Below, in pieces: positions 8,490-15,781 of a DNA stretch of 34,280 bases; the first letter of the stretch is position 1, and each line of letters begins with the position of its first letter. The notes beneath the pieces are model-generated. The model was not told the origin of the DNA, did no database searches, and saw only the letters and a program-made list of their open reading frames with translations. The translations under genes and the position numbers were made by a program. The DNA is from an uncultured Brevibacillus sp. (GTDB taxonomy: Bacteria > Bacillota > Bacilli > Brevibacillales > Brevibacillaceae): positions 1 through 34,280 of the forward strand of contig CAMIVR010000048.1 in the NCBI GenBank assembly GCA_946402065.1, in the 5' to 3' direction.

Positions 8490-9254
8490 TTATCGGTTGA
8501 ATTCTTTTTTGACAGCCGCCAGCAGCGACTCCACCTGCTCCTGCCACAGTATTGCGCCTTTTTCTGCACTGGCTTTTGTCGCCTTCCAAAGGCTGCCGCT
8601 CTTCGTCGTGATTTTTTTTGGAGCGGGCAAAATATCATACCAGGTGACTTCTTCCGGACAATCGTCGACCGCTGCTGCCATATCAACCAGTTCCGGTTTC
8701 AGATGGAGCATGAGCGACGTTTCATAGATGGCGGCATGCTCGAGTCCCCAGCCTGCAAAATCATCGCCAAATACGTTCTCCATCGTCGCTGCAGAAAAAC
8801 CGTTCACCAGCATGTCGAACACCAAAAACGTCACATCGGAACGCCGGGATTGCTGATGCGCTTCATAAGCCGCTTCGTAAATAAAAGCAGCATTTTCCAT
8901 GTGACCGTTAAACAGGACGATTTTTGTAAACCCGTCAGTGATCAGCTCGTCGATGACATTTGCAAGCAAGCTCGTAAAGACCGAGCCTTTTACAGACACG
9001 GTGCCTTTGAAATGTTCTCCGCCCCCGCTCAATGGCCGTGATTTGCAGCCGTATACGATCGGAGGAGCGACAATCATGTTTGTTTCTCTTGCTACCGCAA
9101 CGGCCGATTCCACAGCGATAATCGTGTCCGTCGAAACGGGAAGATGATACCCGTGCTGTTCGGTAGAACCGACGGGAATGATGATGCCCATGTTGGCAGC
9201 GATGGCCGCTTCAATATCCAATCGCGTCATTTCCCACATTTTGATCGATCTCAT
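8490..9254 (-). CDS. Creatininase-family amidohydrolase
   Basis: This protein of 254 residues has the metal-binding pattern of the creatinine amidohydrolase family: E32 and H34 in GSTEQHGYHLPVSTDT, D43, then H118 and E120 in NGHMEN, and E178 near AIYETS. The family includes creatininase, MftE-like peptidases and hydrolases of cyclic amides or related bonds, so the fold is clear but the substrate is not. The ATG at 9254 has GAGGTG eight bases upstream. It is the third gene of the operon, after the epimerase and 22 bases before the aminotransferase. A role in opening or trimming the compound imported by the APC permease is inference. Confidence 0.85.
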   Translation of the reverse strand: MRSIKMWEMTRLDIEAAIAANMGIIIPVGSTEQHGYHLPVSTDTIIAVESAVAVARETNMIVAPPIVYGCKSRPLSGGGEHFKGTVSVKGSVFTSLLANVIDELITDGFTKIVLFNGHMENAAFIYEAAYEAHQQSRRSDVTFLVFDMLVNGFSAATMENVFGDDFAGWGLEHAAIYETSLMLHLKPELVDMAAAVDDCPEEVTWYDILPAPKKITTKSGSLWKATKASAEKGAILWQEQVESLLAAVKKEFNR

Positions 9255-9350
9255 ATTCACAACACCTCGAATCGTTCGTATACCTGGCCACACGCGGAAA
9301 AGAAACACGTCTGGCCAGGTACTACTCATCTGTTTTGAAACAATGCGTGC

Positions 9351-10268
9351 TTAGAAGCTGTGCTCCTTCAGCCATTCGATGTACATTCCCATGCCTTCTT
9401 CCAGACTTACTTGCGGTTTGTAACCAAGATCGCGTTCGGCTGCTGCTATGGAGAAGAATCCATGAATGTCCCATCCTTCGATGTCTCCCGGGCCGACTTC
9501 AAATTCGGCAGTCGGGATATATCGCTTGATGACGTCCAGAATCTCGCCCAGCGTCGGCTGATAGCCGCTGGAAATATTGTAGGCGGCAAAATCGCTTCGC
9601 TTGTCGGTAAAGCACGCTTTAATCGAAGCATCGACTACATCGGTAATGAACACCATGTTAAATTTTTGGTCTCTTCCAGACGGTAGCGAGTATTTTTCTC
9701 CGTTTACGGCAGCTTTGATCGCATCGCGGGCATATTCCGGCATGACCTGTCCCGGGCCGTAAACAGCACAGCTGCGCAGCGCGATAATATCCATATCAAA
9801 GCTCCAGTTGTACGCTCTGGCCATCATTTCTGCAGTTGCTTTGGTTACACCGTAGGGCGTTCTCGGACACAGCGGCTGGTCTTCGGTTACGACATCGACC
9901 TTGGCATGTCCGTAAGCGGCGTCTGAGCTGTAGCATACGATTCGCTTGATACCGGCAAGGCGGGCAGCTTCAAATACGCACAACAAACCTGTTGTATTCG
10001 CTTCCAACGTACCCAATGGCATTTCCAGCGAAATGTCGGGATGCGACTGCGCAGCCGTATGAATGATGCGGTCAACGTTGTATTTTTGCATGGTCGTAAA
10101 CAGTCTGGGCACATCAGTTATTTCACCGATCACAAAAATATTGCGGGGGTTTTCAAAGGGCAGCATCATATCCCTGTTGTAGTTAATGACTGTATGGCCT
10201 TCTTTTAACAGACGCTCCACTATATAACGCCCCATGTACCCTCTTCCGCCAGTTACCATAATATTCAT
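9351..10268 (-). CDS. NAD-dependent epimerase/dehydratase (extended SDR)
   Basis: This 305-residue Rossmann-fold enzyme has the glycine motif TGGRGYMG (residues 6-13), SS at 114-115 and the catalytic YGVTK pair Y139/K143. The C-terminal half is substrate-binding (GRDQKFNMVFITDVVDAS, ISSGYQPTLGEIL). It is related to nucleotide-sugar epimerases, but the operon has no glycosyltransferase or sugar-nucleotide gene, so another hydroxy or keto substrate is possible. The ATG at 10268 has GGAGG eight bases upstream. It starts 16 bases after the permease stop, consistent with one transcript. Confidence 0.88.
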   Translation of the reverse strand: MNIMVTGGRGYMGRYIVERLLKEGHTVINYNRDMMLPFENPRNIFVIGEITDVPRLFTTMQKYNVDRIIHTAAQSHPDISLEMPLGTLEANTTGLLCVFEAARLAGIKRIVCYSSDAAYGHAKVDVVTEDQPLCPRTPYGVTKATAEMMARAYNWSFDMDIIALRSCAVYGPGQVMPEYARDAIKAAVNGEKYSLPSGRDQKFNMVFITDVVDASIKACFTDKRSDFAAYNISSGYQPTLGEILDVIKRYIPTAEFEVGPGDIEGWDIHGFFSIAAAERDLGYKPQVSLEEGMGMYIEWLKEHSF

Positions 10269-10284
10269 GCGTCGTTCCTCCACT

Positions 10285-11733
10285 TCAACGTTTGGTTTCG
10301 TTTTGTTCCGATAGCGCCAACAAGCGCTCCTCGGGTTCTGTTCGCGGTTTTATATACAGGAAATAGTAAGCAAAGGAAATCAGGTAAAAGACTCCTGCGA
10401 TCAGCATGTCTCTCACGGACTGCGACGAAATGGCGACAACCAGTCCGACGATGACGACAACAGGCGGCAGCGGGAATAACGGCATCCTGAACGGTCGTGG
10501 GAGATGCGGATCCTTCACTCTGCTGACGATGGAGCCGATCGCGATCAGGAGGTACACCGTTGCGATCAGCATGCTGCCAAATGTGACCAGATCGATGAGC
10601 GAGGAAGCAAACACCATGATGATCGAAACTATGGCGATGATCAGCGTGGCCACCCACGGAATCTGCGCCTTGCCCGATACTTTCGTCATGGCATGATTAA
10701 CAGCATCAGGCCATACCCGGTCTCTCGCTCCGGTGTAAAACACCCTTGCCATATAGATAATCAGAACGACCAGGGCTGTGAAGGAGGCAATGAGGACACC
10801 TGCATTGATCAGTGTGGTAATGATCCCCCCGCCGTGCATCCCAACCGTGTACAACAGTGGTGAAACGGCCGACAGATATTCTTTCAGATCAGGTGCTGCG
10901 ACCATCGAGGCGAGCAAGATCAGCGTCATAAAGACGGCGGTAAGAATAGCTGAGATGAGGACGGCTTTGCCTACATTGCGGCATGTTCCCTTCGTTTCCT
11001 CGGAAAATCCGAGCGACGCCGCATACCCGTCGATGACGCCAAAGAGGATTCCCATCGTCATGAGAACGCCGCCAAAACCGGTAGCAATGAGGCCAGTGTG
11101 CTCGCCGTTCAGCATTTGCGGCGAAAAAATAATTTCGGTCAGCGGTCTTTGCACATGTGTAAAGCAAATAACCAGAAAAACGCCAAGAATAGCCAGCTGT
11201 ATGAACATCAGAATTTTGGTAACGGTGCTGCTTGTGGCAATGTCTTTGATTCCCATCAAAAGCGCTACCAAGAGGACAATCATGGCAATCACGCTGGTTG
11301 CCAGCGGTCCCTGCGGCAAAGCAGGAAAGAGCAGCTGCAAGTACGTTGCAACACCTAGCGCCAGAGACGGAGGAAAAATAAACGCTTGCAGCATAAACGT
11401 CAAAACCGCGATAAACGTCAGCGGTCTTGGCAGCAGATGCCGTACAATCGAATACAGCCCTCCTGATATCGGGTACAGTGCACCGAGCTCAGCAAGGACA
11501 ATACCGATAAAAACGACCAGGATGCTTTGCAGTATGGCAGCGGCGGCGCTAGCAGTACCAGTCACAGCGAGCGGAGCAAGGGCAAAGATAAAAATTGCCA
11601 TTACCGGCGAAGCATTGGCCACGGCCATATTGACATTGCCGCTGACGCTCAATGTCCGCTGGAGTTCCTGTTTATATCCCAGCTCTTCCAATCGGGCCTG
11701 TGCGCTGATCAATTTCGGATCAACGTTCTCCAT
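10285..11733 (-). CDS. APC-superfamily amino acid or amine permease
   Basis: This 482-residue inner-membrane carrier has about 12 hydrophobic segments and the N-terminal features of the amino acid-polyamine-organocation family (LGYKQELQRTLSV, then ASPVMAIF). The block around GVIDGYAASLGFSEETKGTCRNVGKAV, with its EETK, matches the conserved central APC loop. The start at 11733 has GGGAGGA five bases upstream. It is the first gene of the IclR-controlled operon, so the enzymes downstream probably act on what it imports. The substrate is not predictable beyond an amino acid-like or amine compound. Confidence 0.88.
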   Translation of the reverse strand: MENVDPKLISAQARLEELGYKQELQRTLSVSGNVNMAVANASPVMAIFIFALAPLAVTGTASAAAAILQSILVVFIGIVLAELGALYPISGGLYSIVRHLLPRPLTFIAVLTFMLQAFIFPPSLALGVATYLQLLFPALPQGPLATSVIAMIVLLVALLMGIKDIATSSTVTKILMFIQLAILGVFLVICFTHVQRPLTEIIFSPQMLNGEHTGLIATGFGGVLMTMGILFGVIDGYAASLGFSEETKGTCRNVGKAVLISAILTAVFMTLILLASMVAAPDLKEYLSAVSPLLYTVGMHGGGIITTLINAGVLIASFTALVVLIIYMARVFYTGARDRVWPDAVNHAMTKVSGKAQIPWVATLIIAIVSIIMVFASSLIDLVTFGSMLIATVYLLIAIGSIVSRVKDPHLPRPFRMPLFPLPPVVVIVGLVVAISSQSVRDMLIAGVFYLISFAYYFLYIKPRTEPEERLLALSEQNETKR

Positions 11734-11757
11734 ACGATTCCTCCCTATACAGATTTT

Positions 11758-11774
11758 TTGAAACGCTGTTTCAA
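11758..11774. promoter_or_regulatory. IclR-type operator, start-site copy
   Basis: TTGAAAC-GCT-GTTTCAA is a perfect 7-bp inverted repeat with a 3-base centre. It lies just downstream of the -10 and covers the predicted transcription start. The arms are identical to those of the second copy at 11791-11807, centred 33 bp away (about three helical turns). The TGAAAC/GTTTCA form is like boxes known for the IclR-family regulator KdgR. Confidence 0.75.
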
Positions 11775-11778
11775 CGAA

Positions 11779-11807
11779 ATTATAAAGCATTTGAAACATC
11801 GTTTCAA
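11779..11807 (-). promoter_or_regulatory. SigA-type promoter of the APC-IclR operon
   Basis: On the minus strand, TTGAAA (11807-11802) and TATAAT (11784-11779) are separated by exactly 17 bases. That is five of six and six of six matches to the vegetative consensus. The predicted start is near 11772 and the leader is about 38 bases. The -35 lies inside the upstream palindrome, so a bound IclR protein would block polymerase. Confidence 0.8.
11791..11807. promoter_or_regulatory. IclR-type operator, -35 copy
   Basis: TTGAAAC-ATC-GTTTCAA is a perfect 7-bp inverted repeat with the same arms as the copy at 11758-11774. It contains the -35 hexamer of the operon promoter. Confidence 0.75.
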
Positions 11808-11908
11808 TGCTTTGTGAAAAAATCCTTCTCGTCTGAATCGGAACGACAGATGGGAAGAGAACCGATCCGGGGTAATTCAAAATCGTTGAATGTGGAACGA
11901 TGCATGCA

Positions 11909-11945
11909 AAAAAGCTCACTTCTCCTGGGAGAACGTGAGCTTTTT
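11909..11945 (-). terminator. Strong hairpin terminator after the GNAT gene
   Basis: AAAAAGCTCAC pairs with GTGAGCTTTTT, and the loop contains a second stem, TTCTCC/GGAGAA. The whole is a near-continuous 17-bp hairpin with one bulged base. The minus-strand product ends in a run of T directly after the stem. It lies 12 bases past the GNAT stop codon and separates that gene from the APC operon promoter. Confidence 0.85.
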
Positions 11946-11957
11946 CCTGCTTTTTTT

Positions 11958-12425
11958 TCAAGACTCTATCGGCTTCACATCGCGCGGCCGCTCCATATAC
12001 AAATCCGGCTTGGCCAGGGGCTGAAATCCATACTGTGCGTATAGGCCGTGCGCATCCCGTGTCGCCAGCAATATACGCTTGGCCAGCTTGAGCTCCGGCT
12101 GCTCCACAATCACGCTCATCAGCCATTTGGACAAGCCTCTGCCGCGGTACGCAGGCAAAATAAACACGTCAGCGAGGTAGGCAAATGTGGCGCGGTCCGA
12201 AACGACTCGAGCGTATCCGACTTGTCGGAACGACGGGCCGCCCGCCTCGCCCTCGTAGACCCCAAAGCAATAGGCGGAATTCTCCACAGACGCCTCGAAA
12301 ATCTGGCGGGGAATTCCCTTGTTCCAATACGATTCCTCGTGCAGATACGTAAAAATCATTTCCTTGTCCAGCAGCTGCTTATCTAATGAGATTGTAAACC
12401 CGTCCCGCTTCCATACCGTCTGCAT
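11958..12425 (-). CDS. GNAT-family N-acetyltransferase
   Basis: This 155-residue protein has the GNAT fold: a central strand FAYLADVFILPAYRGRGLSKWLM, holding the acetyl-CoA pyrophosphate loop (YRGRGLS), and the C-terminal AHGLYAQYGFQPL typical of the last helix and strand. The start at 12425 has AAAGGGA nine bases upstream; an ATG three codons earlier (12434) has the same site almost touching it and is less likely. It is divergent from the MocR regulator, with a 162-base gap carrying two inverted repeats, so control by that regulator is plausible. The acceptor substrate is unknown. Confidence 0.88.
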   Translation of the reverse strand: MQTVWKRDGFTISLDKQLLDKEMIFTYLHEESYWNKGIPRQIFEASVENSAYCFGVYEGEAGGPSFRQVGYARVVSDRATFAYLADVFILPAYRGRGLSKWLMSVIVEQPELKLAKRILLATRDAHGLYAQYGFQPLAKPDLYMERPRDVKPIES

Positions 12426-12462
12426 CCTTACCATTCCCTTTCGCTCATTTGTGCACCTGGAA

Positions 12463-12487
12463 TTGTCTGATAGTATTGTATCGACAA
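12463..12487. promoter_or_regulatory. Inverted repeat between GNAT and MocR genes
   Basis: TTGTCTGATA and TATCGACAA form 9-bp arms with one bulged T, around a 6-base spacer. It lies 38 bases upstream of the GNAT start. On the minus strand the centre contains TACAAT, a possible -10 for the GNAT gene. It is a candidate operator for the MocR protein. Confidence 0.35.
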
Positions 12488-12508
12488 AATCCGGCTCTTC
12501 CCACAACC

Positions 12509-12542
12509 AATTGGCGACTTTCTTGCCCAGCCAATTTATAAT
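12509..12542 (+). promoter_or_regulatory. MocR promoter -10 with flanking inverted repeat
   Basis: TATAAT at 12537-12542 is a perfect -10 on the plus strand; the -35 region 17 bases upstream (GCGACT) is poor. AATTGGC (12509-12515) and GCCAATT (12530-12536) form an inverted repeat spanning the -35 and spacer, a suitable place for autoregulation. Confidence 0.4.
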
Positions 12543-12587
12543 GGAATAAACAAAAGCATCCGCTCTCACCCAAAGGAGGCAAACGCT

Positions 12588-14099
12588 TTGTGGAAACCAG
12601 ATCCGACTAATGAGGAACCGTTGTTCCGGCAAATCGCCCGGCACTTTGAGGCATTGATCATTCGCGGCAGCTTGTCGCCGGGAGCGCCATTGCCGCCTGA
12701 GCGCAAGCTGGCCCAGCAACTGGCAGTCAACCGCAGTACGATCACCGAAGCGTATGCAGAGCTGCGCGCATCCGGGCTGGTCCAATCGCGCCAGGGACGC
12801 GGGACGTGGATCAGCGAGCATCAATGGGGCGTTTCCCACCACCGCTTGCCTAATTGGCATGACTATACGACAGGCGGAACGTTCTTTCCGATGCGCCCGT
12901 TACAGAAGCGCATCCAGGAGATGCAGCGCAATCCTGCGCTCATCAATATGGTCGGAGGCGAGATGCATGCCGATTTGACCGCCAGCCATCTGCTCAACCG
13001 GCAGCTCAATGAGCTCGTCCTGCCGAAATCGCTTGGCTACCTGCCGCCAGCGGGCGACGAAGAGCTGAGACAGACACTCTCCGAATACTTGTCCGAACGT
13101 CACGGCATCAGTGCCACACCGGACGAAATCATGATAACATCCGGCGGACAACAGGCGCTGCACCTGATCACCCAATGCCTGCTCAAGCCGGGCGATGCGA
13201 TCGCGCTCGAGGGTCCGTCCTATGGCTATTCCCTGCGGCTGTTTCCCTCGGCAGGGCTGCGGCTCTTCCGCATTCCGCTCGACGATCAGGGGTTGCTTCC
13301 GGAAGAAGTGGCGACGCTGTACCGAAAGCACAAAATTCGCCTCGTCATCGCCAACCCTACGTACCAGAATCCGACCGGAACCGTGCTGAGCCTGAAGCGG
13401 CGGAAGCGTCTGCTGGAAATATGCGAGTCGGTTCGCATCCCGATCATTGAGGATGATGCGTATGGAGCGCTGACCCTGGACGGTACGGAGGCGCCTCCCC
13501 CCTCCCTGCTCACGCTGAGCCAAGGCAGAGGGCTCGTTCTCTACATCGGCAGCTTTTCCAAGACAATCGCAGCCGGCCTGCGAATTGGCTGGCTTGTCGC
13601 GCCCGCATCAGTCATCGAGCGATTTGCCGATGTGAAAAAGCAGATTGATTACGGGACAGGGACGATATCGCAAAAGCTCATCAACAGCTATTTGCGCTCA
13701 GGCGAGTGGAACCGGCAATTAAAGCATTTGCAGACCGAACTGACGCGCCGCCGAGACATCATGTGCGAAGCGCTTGACTGCTATGCGTCCGATCTGGCCA
13801 GCTGGAATACCGCTACCGGGGGCTATCACATCTGGTGCCGGTTGAAGCAGGAGATACCCGAGGGCGAGCTGATTGAAAAGGCGATTGCCCATGGCATCCT
13901 GTTTTCCCCGGGCGGGGTGTATGGAGCAGAACCCGGGTATGTTCGGCTTTCCTACGCAAGCAGCGCGGAGCAGTCGATCGACGAGGGGATTCGCCGCTTC
14001 GGTGCGGTATTGCAGGCGTTCTCTACTGTCGCCGCCGGCTGGAATGCCCCAAAGGCTTCGGCATGGGACAGCCGGGGAATGAGCTCGTCCTGCACGTAA
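12588..14099 (+). CDS. MocR-type regulator (GntR DNA-binding plus aminotransferase domain)
   Basis: This 503-residue regulator joins a GntR winged helix (about residues 8-78: EPLFRQIARHF, LPPERKLAQQLAVNRSTITEAY, GLVQSRQGRGTWI) to a class I aminotransferase-fold domain. The latter has ANPTYQNPTG (255-264), EDDAYG (288-293) and the PLP lysine K325 in GSFSKTIAAGLRIGW. The start is TTG at 12588, with AAAGGAGG eight bases upstream. MocR proteins such as GabR and PdxR use PLP to sense amines or vitamin B6. It is divergent from the GNAT gene. The last 25 or so residues (from STVAAGWNAPKASAW) look unlike the family and lie opposite a possible gene fragment, so the C-terminus may be an extension. Confidence 0.92.
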   Translation: MWKPDPTNEEPLFRQIARHFEALIIRGSLSPGAPLPPERKLAQQLAVNRSTITEAYAELRASGLVQSRQGRGTWISEHQWGVSHHRLPNWHDYTTGGTFFPMRPLQKRIQEMQRNPALINMVGGEMHADLTASHLLNRQLNELVLPKSLGYLPPAGDEELRQTLSEYLSERHGISATPDEIMITSGGQQALHLITQCLLKPGDAIALEGPSYGYSLRLFPSAGLRLFRIPLDDQGLLPEEVATLYRKHKIRLVIANPTYQNPTGTVLSLKRRKRLLEICESVRIPIIEDDAYGALTLDGTEAPPPSLLTLSQGRGLVLYIGSFSKTIAAGLRIGWLVAPASVIERFADVKKQIDYGTGTISQKLINSYLRSGEWNRQLKHLQTELTRRRDIMCEALDCYASDLASWNTATGGYHIWCRLKQEIPEGELIEKAIAHGILFSPGGVYGAEPGYVRLSYASSAEQSIDEGIRRFGAVLQAFSTVAAGWNAPKASAWDSRGMSSSCT

Positions 14100-14250
14100 T
14101 GGCAGTCGATGAAGCCTTCTATGCAGGTCAGCAGTATGTGGCGTTCTTCGGAAAAAACCGGGCGAAAGATCACATCTGAGCTGGCTGCCAATGCGCAGCG
14201 GAGTTCCTGTTCTTTTCAGCATTTCTTTAAACTCAATGAAATGTTTTTTA
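14050..14250 (-). pseudogene. Possible remnant of a GerA-type spore germination protein
   Basis: On the minus strand, HFIEFKEMLKRT is read in one frame (from about 14244). After a frame change, ALAASSDVIFRPV and then ILLTCIEGFIDCHYVQDEL are read from about 14194 to 14080. The pattern SSDV-hydrophobic-R, about 12 residues, hydrophobic-IEG-hydrophobic-D, then a V-x-D-x-L helix resembles the N-terminal domain of GerAA/GerKA-like proteins. The frame change, missing start and missing remainder (about 400 residues) mark it as decayed. It overlaps the 3' end of the MocR gene on the other strand. Recognition is from memory, and chance similarity is possible. Confidence 0.35.
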
Positions 14251-14258
14251 CGTGAATA

Positions 14259-14290
14259 GAAAAAACACGGGGGTTATCCCGTGTTTTTTC
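14259..14290. terminator. Bidirectional terminator between MocR and aldehyde dehydrogenase genes
   Basis: There is a perfect 13-bp inverted repeat, GAAAAAACACGGG / CCCGTGTTTTTTC, with a 6-base loop. The A-tract and T-tract flanking the GC core let it act in both directions, as expected between convergent genes. Confidence 0.9.
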
Positions 14291-14347
14291 ACTACGAAGC
14301 CAAAATAATCGCTTTTTTCTGATCCTCTGTGCGTTGCAATCCCCGAC

Positions 14348-15778
14348 TTACAGCTTGATCGCGATCAGCTTCAGTTCAGTCATTTCCTCGACTGCGTACT
14401 TGATGCCTTCGCGGCCGACACCGCTGTCTTTCACACCGCCATACGGCATGTTGTCGACGCGGAACGTAGGAATATCGTTGATCATGACGCCGCCCACTTC
14501 CAATTCTTCCGCGGCTTTCATCGCTGCATGAATGTCATTGGTGTAGATACCGGCCTGCAAGCCAAAGCGGGAATCGTTGACGGCAGCAATCGCTTCGTCA
14601 ATCGTCGCAAACGGTGTGACGACGACGAGTGGCCCGAACACTTCCTGGCAGGAAACAGGCACATCGCTCGGTACGTCGACGAGAATCGTCGGCGGGTAGA
14701 GTCGATCGGAAATCTGCTCGCCACCTGTCACGGTCGAAGCGCCGCGCTCACGCGCACTCGCTACCCAGCTGGCCATCCGGGCCACGTCTTTTTGCGAGAT
14801 GAGCGCAGACATGTCGGTCGCTTCGTCCAACGGATCGCCGACGACCTGGCGTTCAGCCGCTTCTTTAAACATGCTGACAAATGTTTCGTATTTGCTTTGA
14901 TGAACGTAAACGCGTTGCAGGGAAATACATACTTGGCCGCTGAAGGAGAATGCCCCCACGACACAACGGTCGATCAGCGCTTTGGTGATCTCGACGTTTT
15001 CGTCGATGATGACGGCAGAGTTGGAGCCGAGCTCCAGGGTTACGCGTTTCAGACCTGCCTTGTTTTTCATCGCGATGCCCACTTCCGGGCTTCCCGTAAA
15101 CGTGATTGCGGCAATGCGCTGGTCGCGCACGAGCTGATCGCCGACGACTGCGCCGCGGCCGGTGACGATGTTCAACGCACCATCCGGCAGGCCTGCTTCC
15201 TTGAAAATGTCCGCCAGAATCAGGGAAGACAGCGGCGTTTGGCTCGCCGGCTTGAGCACGACCGTGTTTCCGGCAGCAAATGCCGGCCCGAGCTTGTGGG
15301 CGACGAGATTGAGCGGGAAGTTGAACGGAGTAATCGCACCGACAACACCGATCGGCTTGCGTGTCGTGTAGGCGATCCGGTTTTCACCGCCAGGCGCTGC
15401 ATCGAGCGGCACGGTTTCCCCGTGAATGCGTTTTGCTTCTTCCGCCGCGAATTTGTAGGTTTGCACGGTACGAGCAATCTCCGTTCTGCCGGTGCGGACC
15501 GGTTTTGCCGCTTCCAGAGCGAGAATCCGGGCCAGCTCTTCCGTGCGCTCTTCGATGATTTTTGCCGCTTTTTCCAGGATCAGCGCACGTTGGCTCGCCG
15601 GCATTTTCGCCATGATTTTGCCAGCCTCTTTGGCAGCCTGGATCGCAGCATCCACGTCAGCTTCCGTTGCCTGGGCGATTTCAGCGATGCACTCGCCGGA
15701 GTAGGGAGAGTAAAGCGGAGCGTATTCGCCCGCTTCTCTCCACTGACCATTAATAAACAAGTGTTTTCTTTCTGCCAT
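14348..15778 (-). CDS. NAD(P)-dependent aldehyde dehydrogenase, probably succinate-semialdehyde dehydrogenase
   Basis: This 476-residue ALDH-superfamily enzyme has the conserved residues N153 (TPFNFP), K176 (VLKPAS), the general base E249 (LELGSN) and the nucleophile C284 (SGQVCIS). It starts three bases after the GabT stop, with GGGGGTG upstream, so the two are translationally coupled. GABA aminotransferase yields succinate semialdehyde, and this enzyme would oxidise it to succinate, completing the GABA shunt. That substrate is inferred from the neighbour: the LELGSNSAVII form (not LELGGNAP) is shared with several other ALDH groups, so a different aldehyde is possible. Confidence 0.88.
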   Translation of the reverse strand: MAERKHLFINGQWREAGEYAPLYSPYSGECIAEIAQATEADVDAAIQAAKEAGKIMAKMPASQRALILEKAAKIIEERTEELARILALEAAKPVRTGRTEIARTVQTYKFAAEEAKRIHGETVPLDAAPGGENRIAYTTRKPIGVVGAITPFNFPLNLVAHKLGPAFAAGNTVVLKPASQTPLSSLILADIFKEAGLPDGALNIVTGRGAVVGDQLVRDQRIAAITFTGSPEVGIAMKNKAGLKRVTLELGSNSAVIIDENVEITKALIDRCVVGAFSFSGQVCISLQRVYVHQSKYETFVSMFKEAAERQVVGDPLDEATDMSALISQKDVARMASWVASARERGASTVTGGEQISDRLYPPTILVDVPSDVPVSCQEVFGPLVVVTPFATIDEAIAAVNDSRFGLQAGIYTNDIHAAMKAAEELEVGGVMINDIPTFRVDNMPYGGVKDSGVGREGIKYAVEEMTELKLIAIKL

Positions 15779-15781
15779 CGA

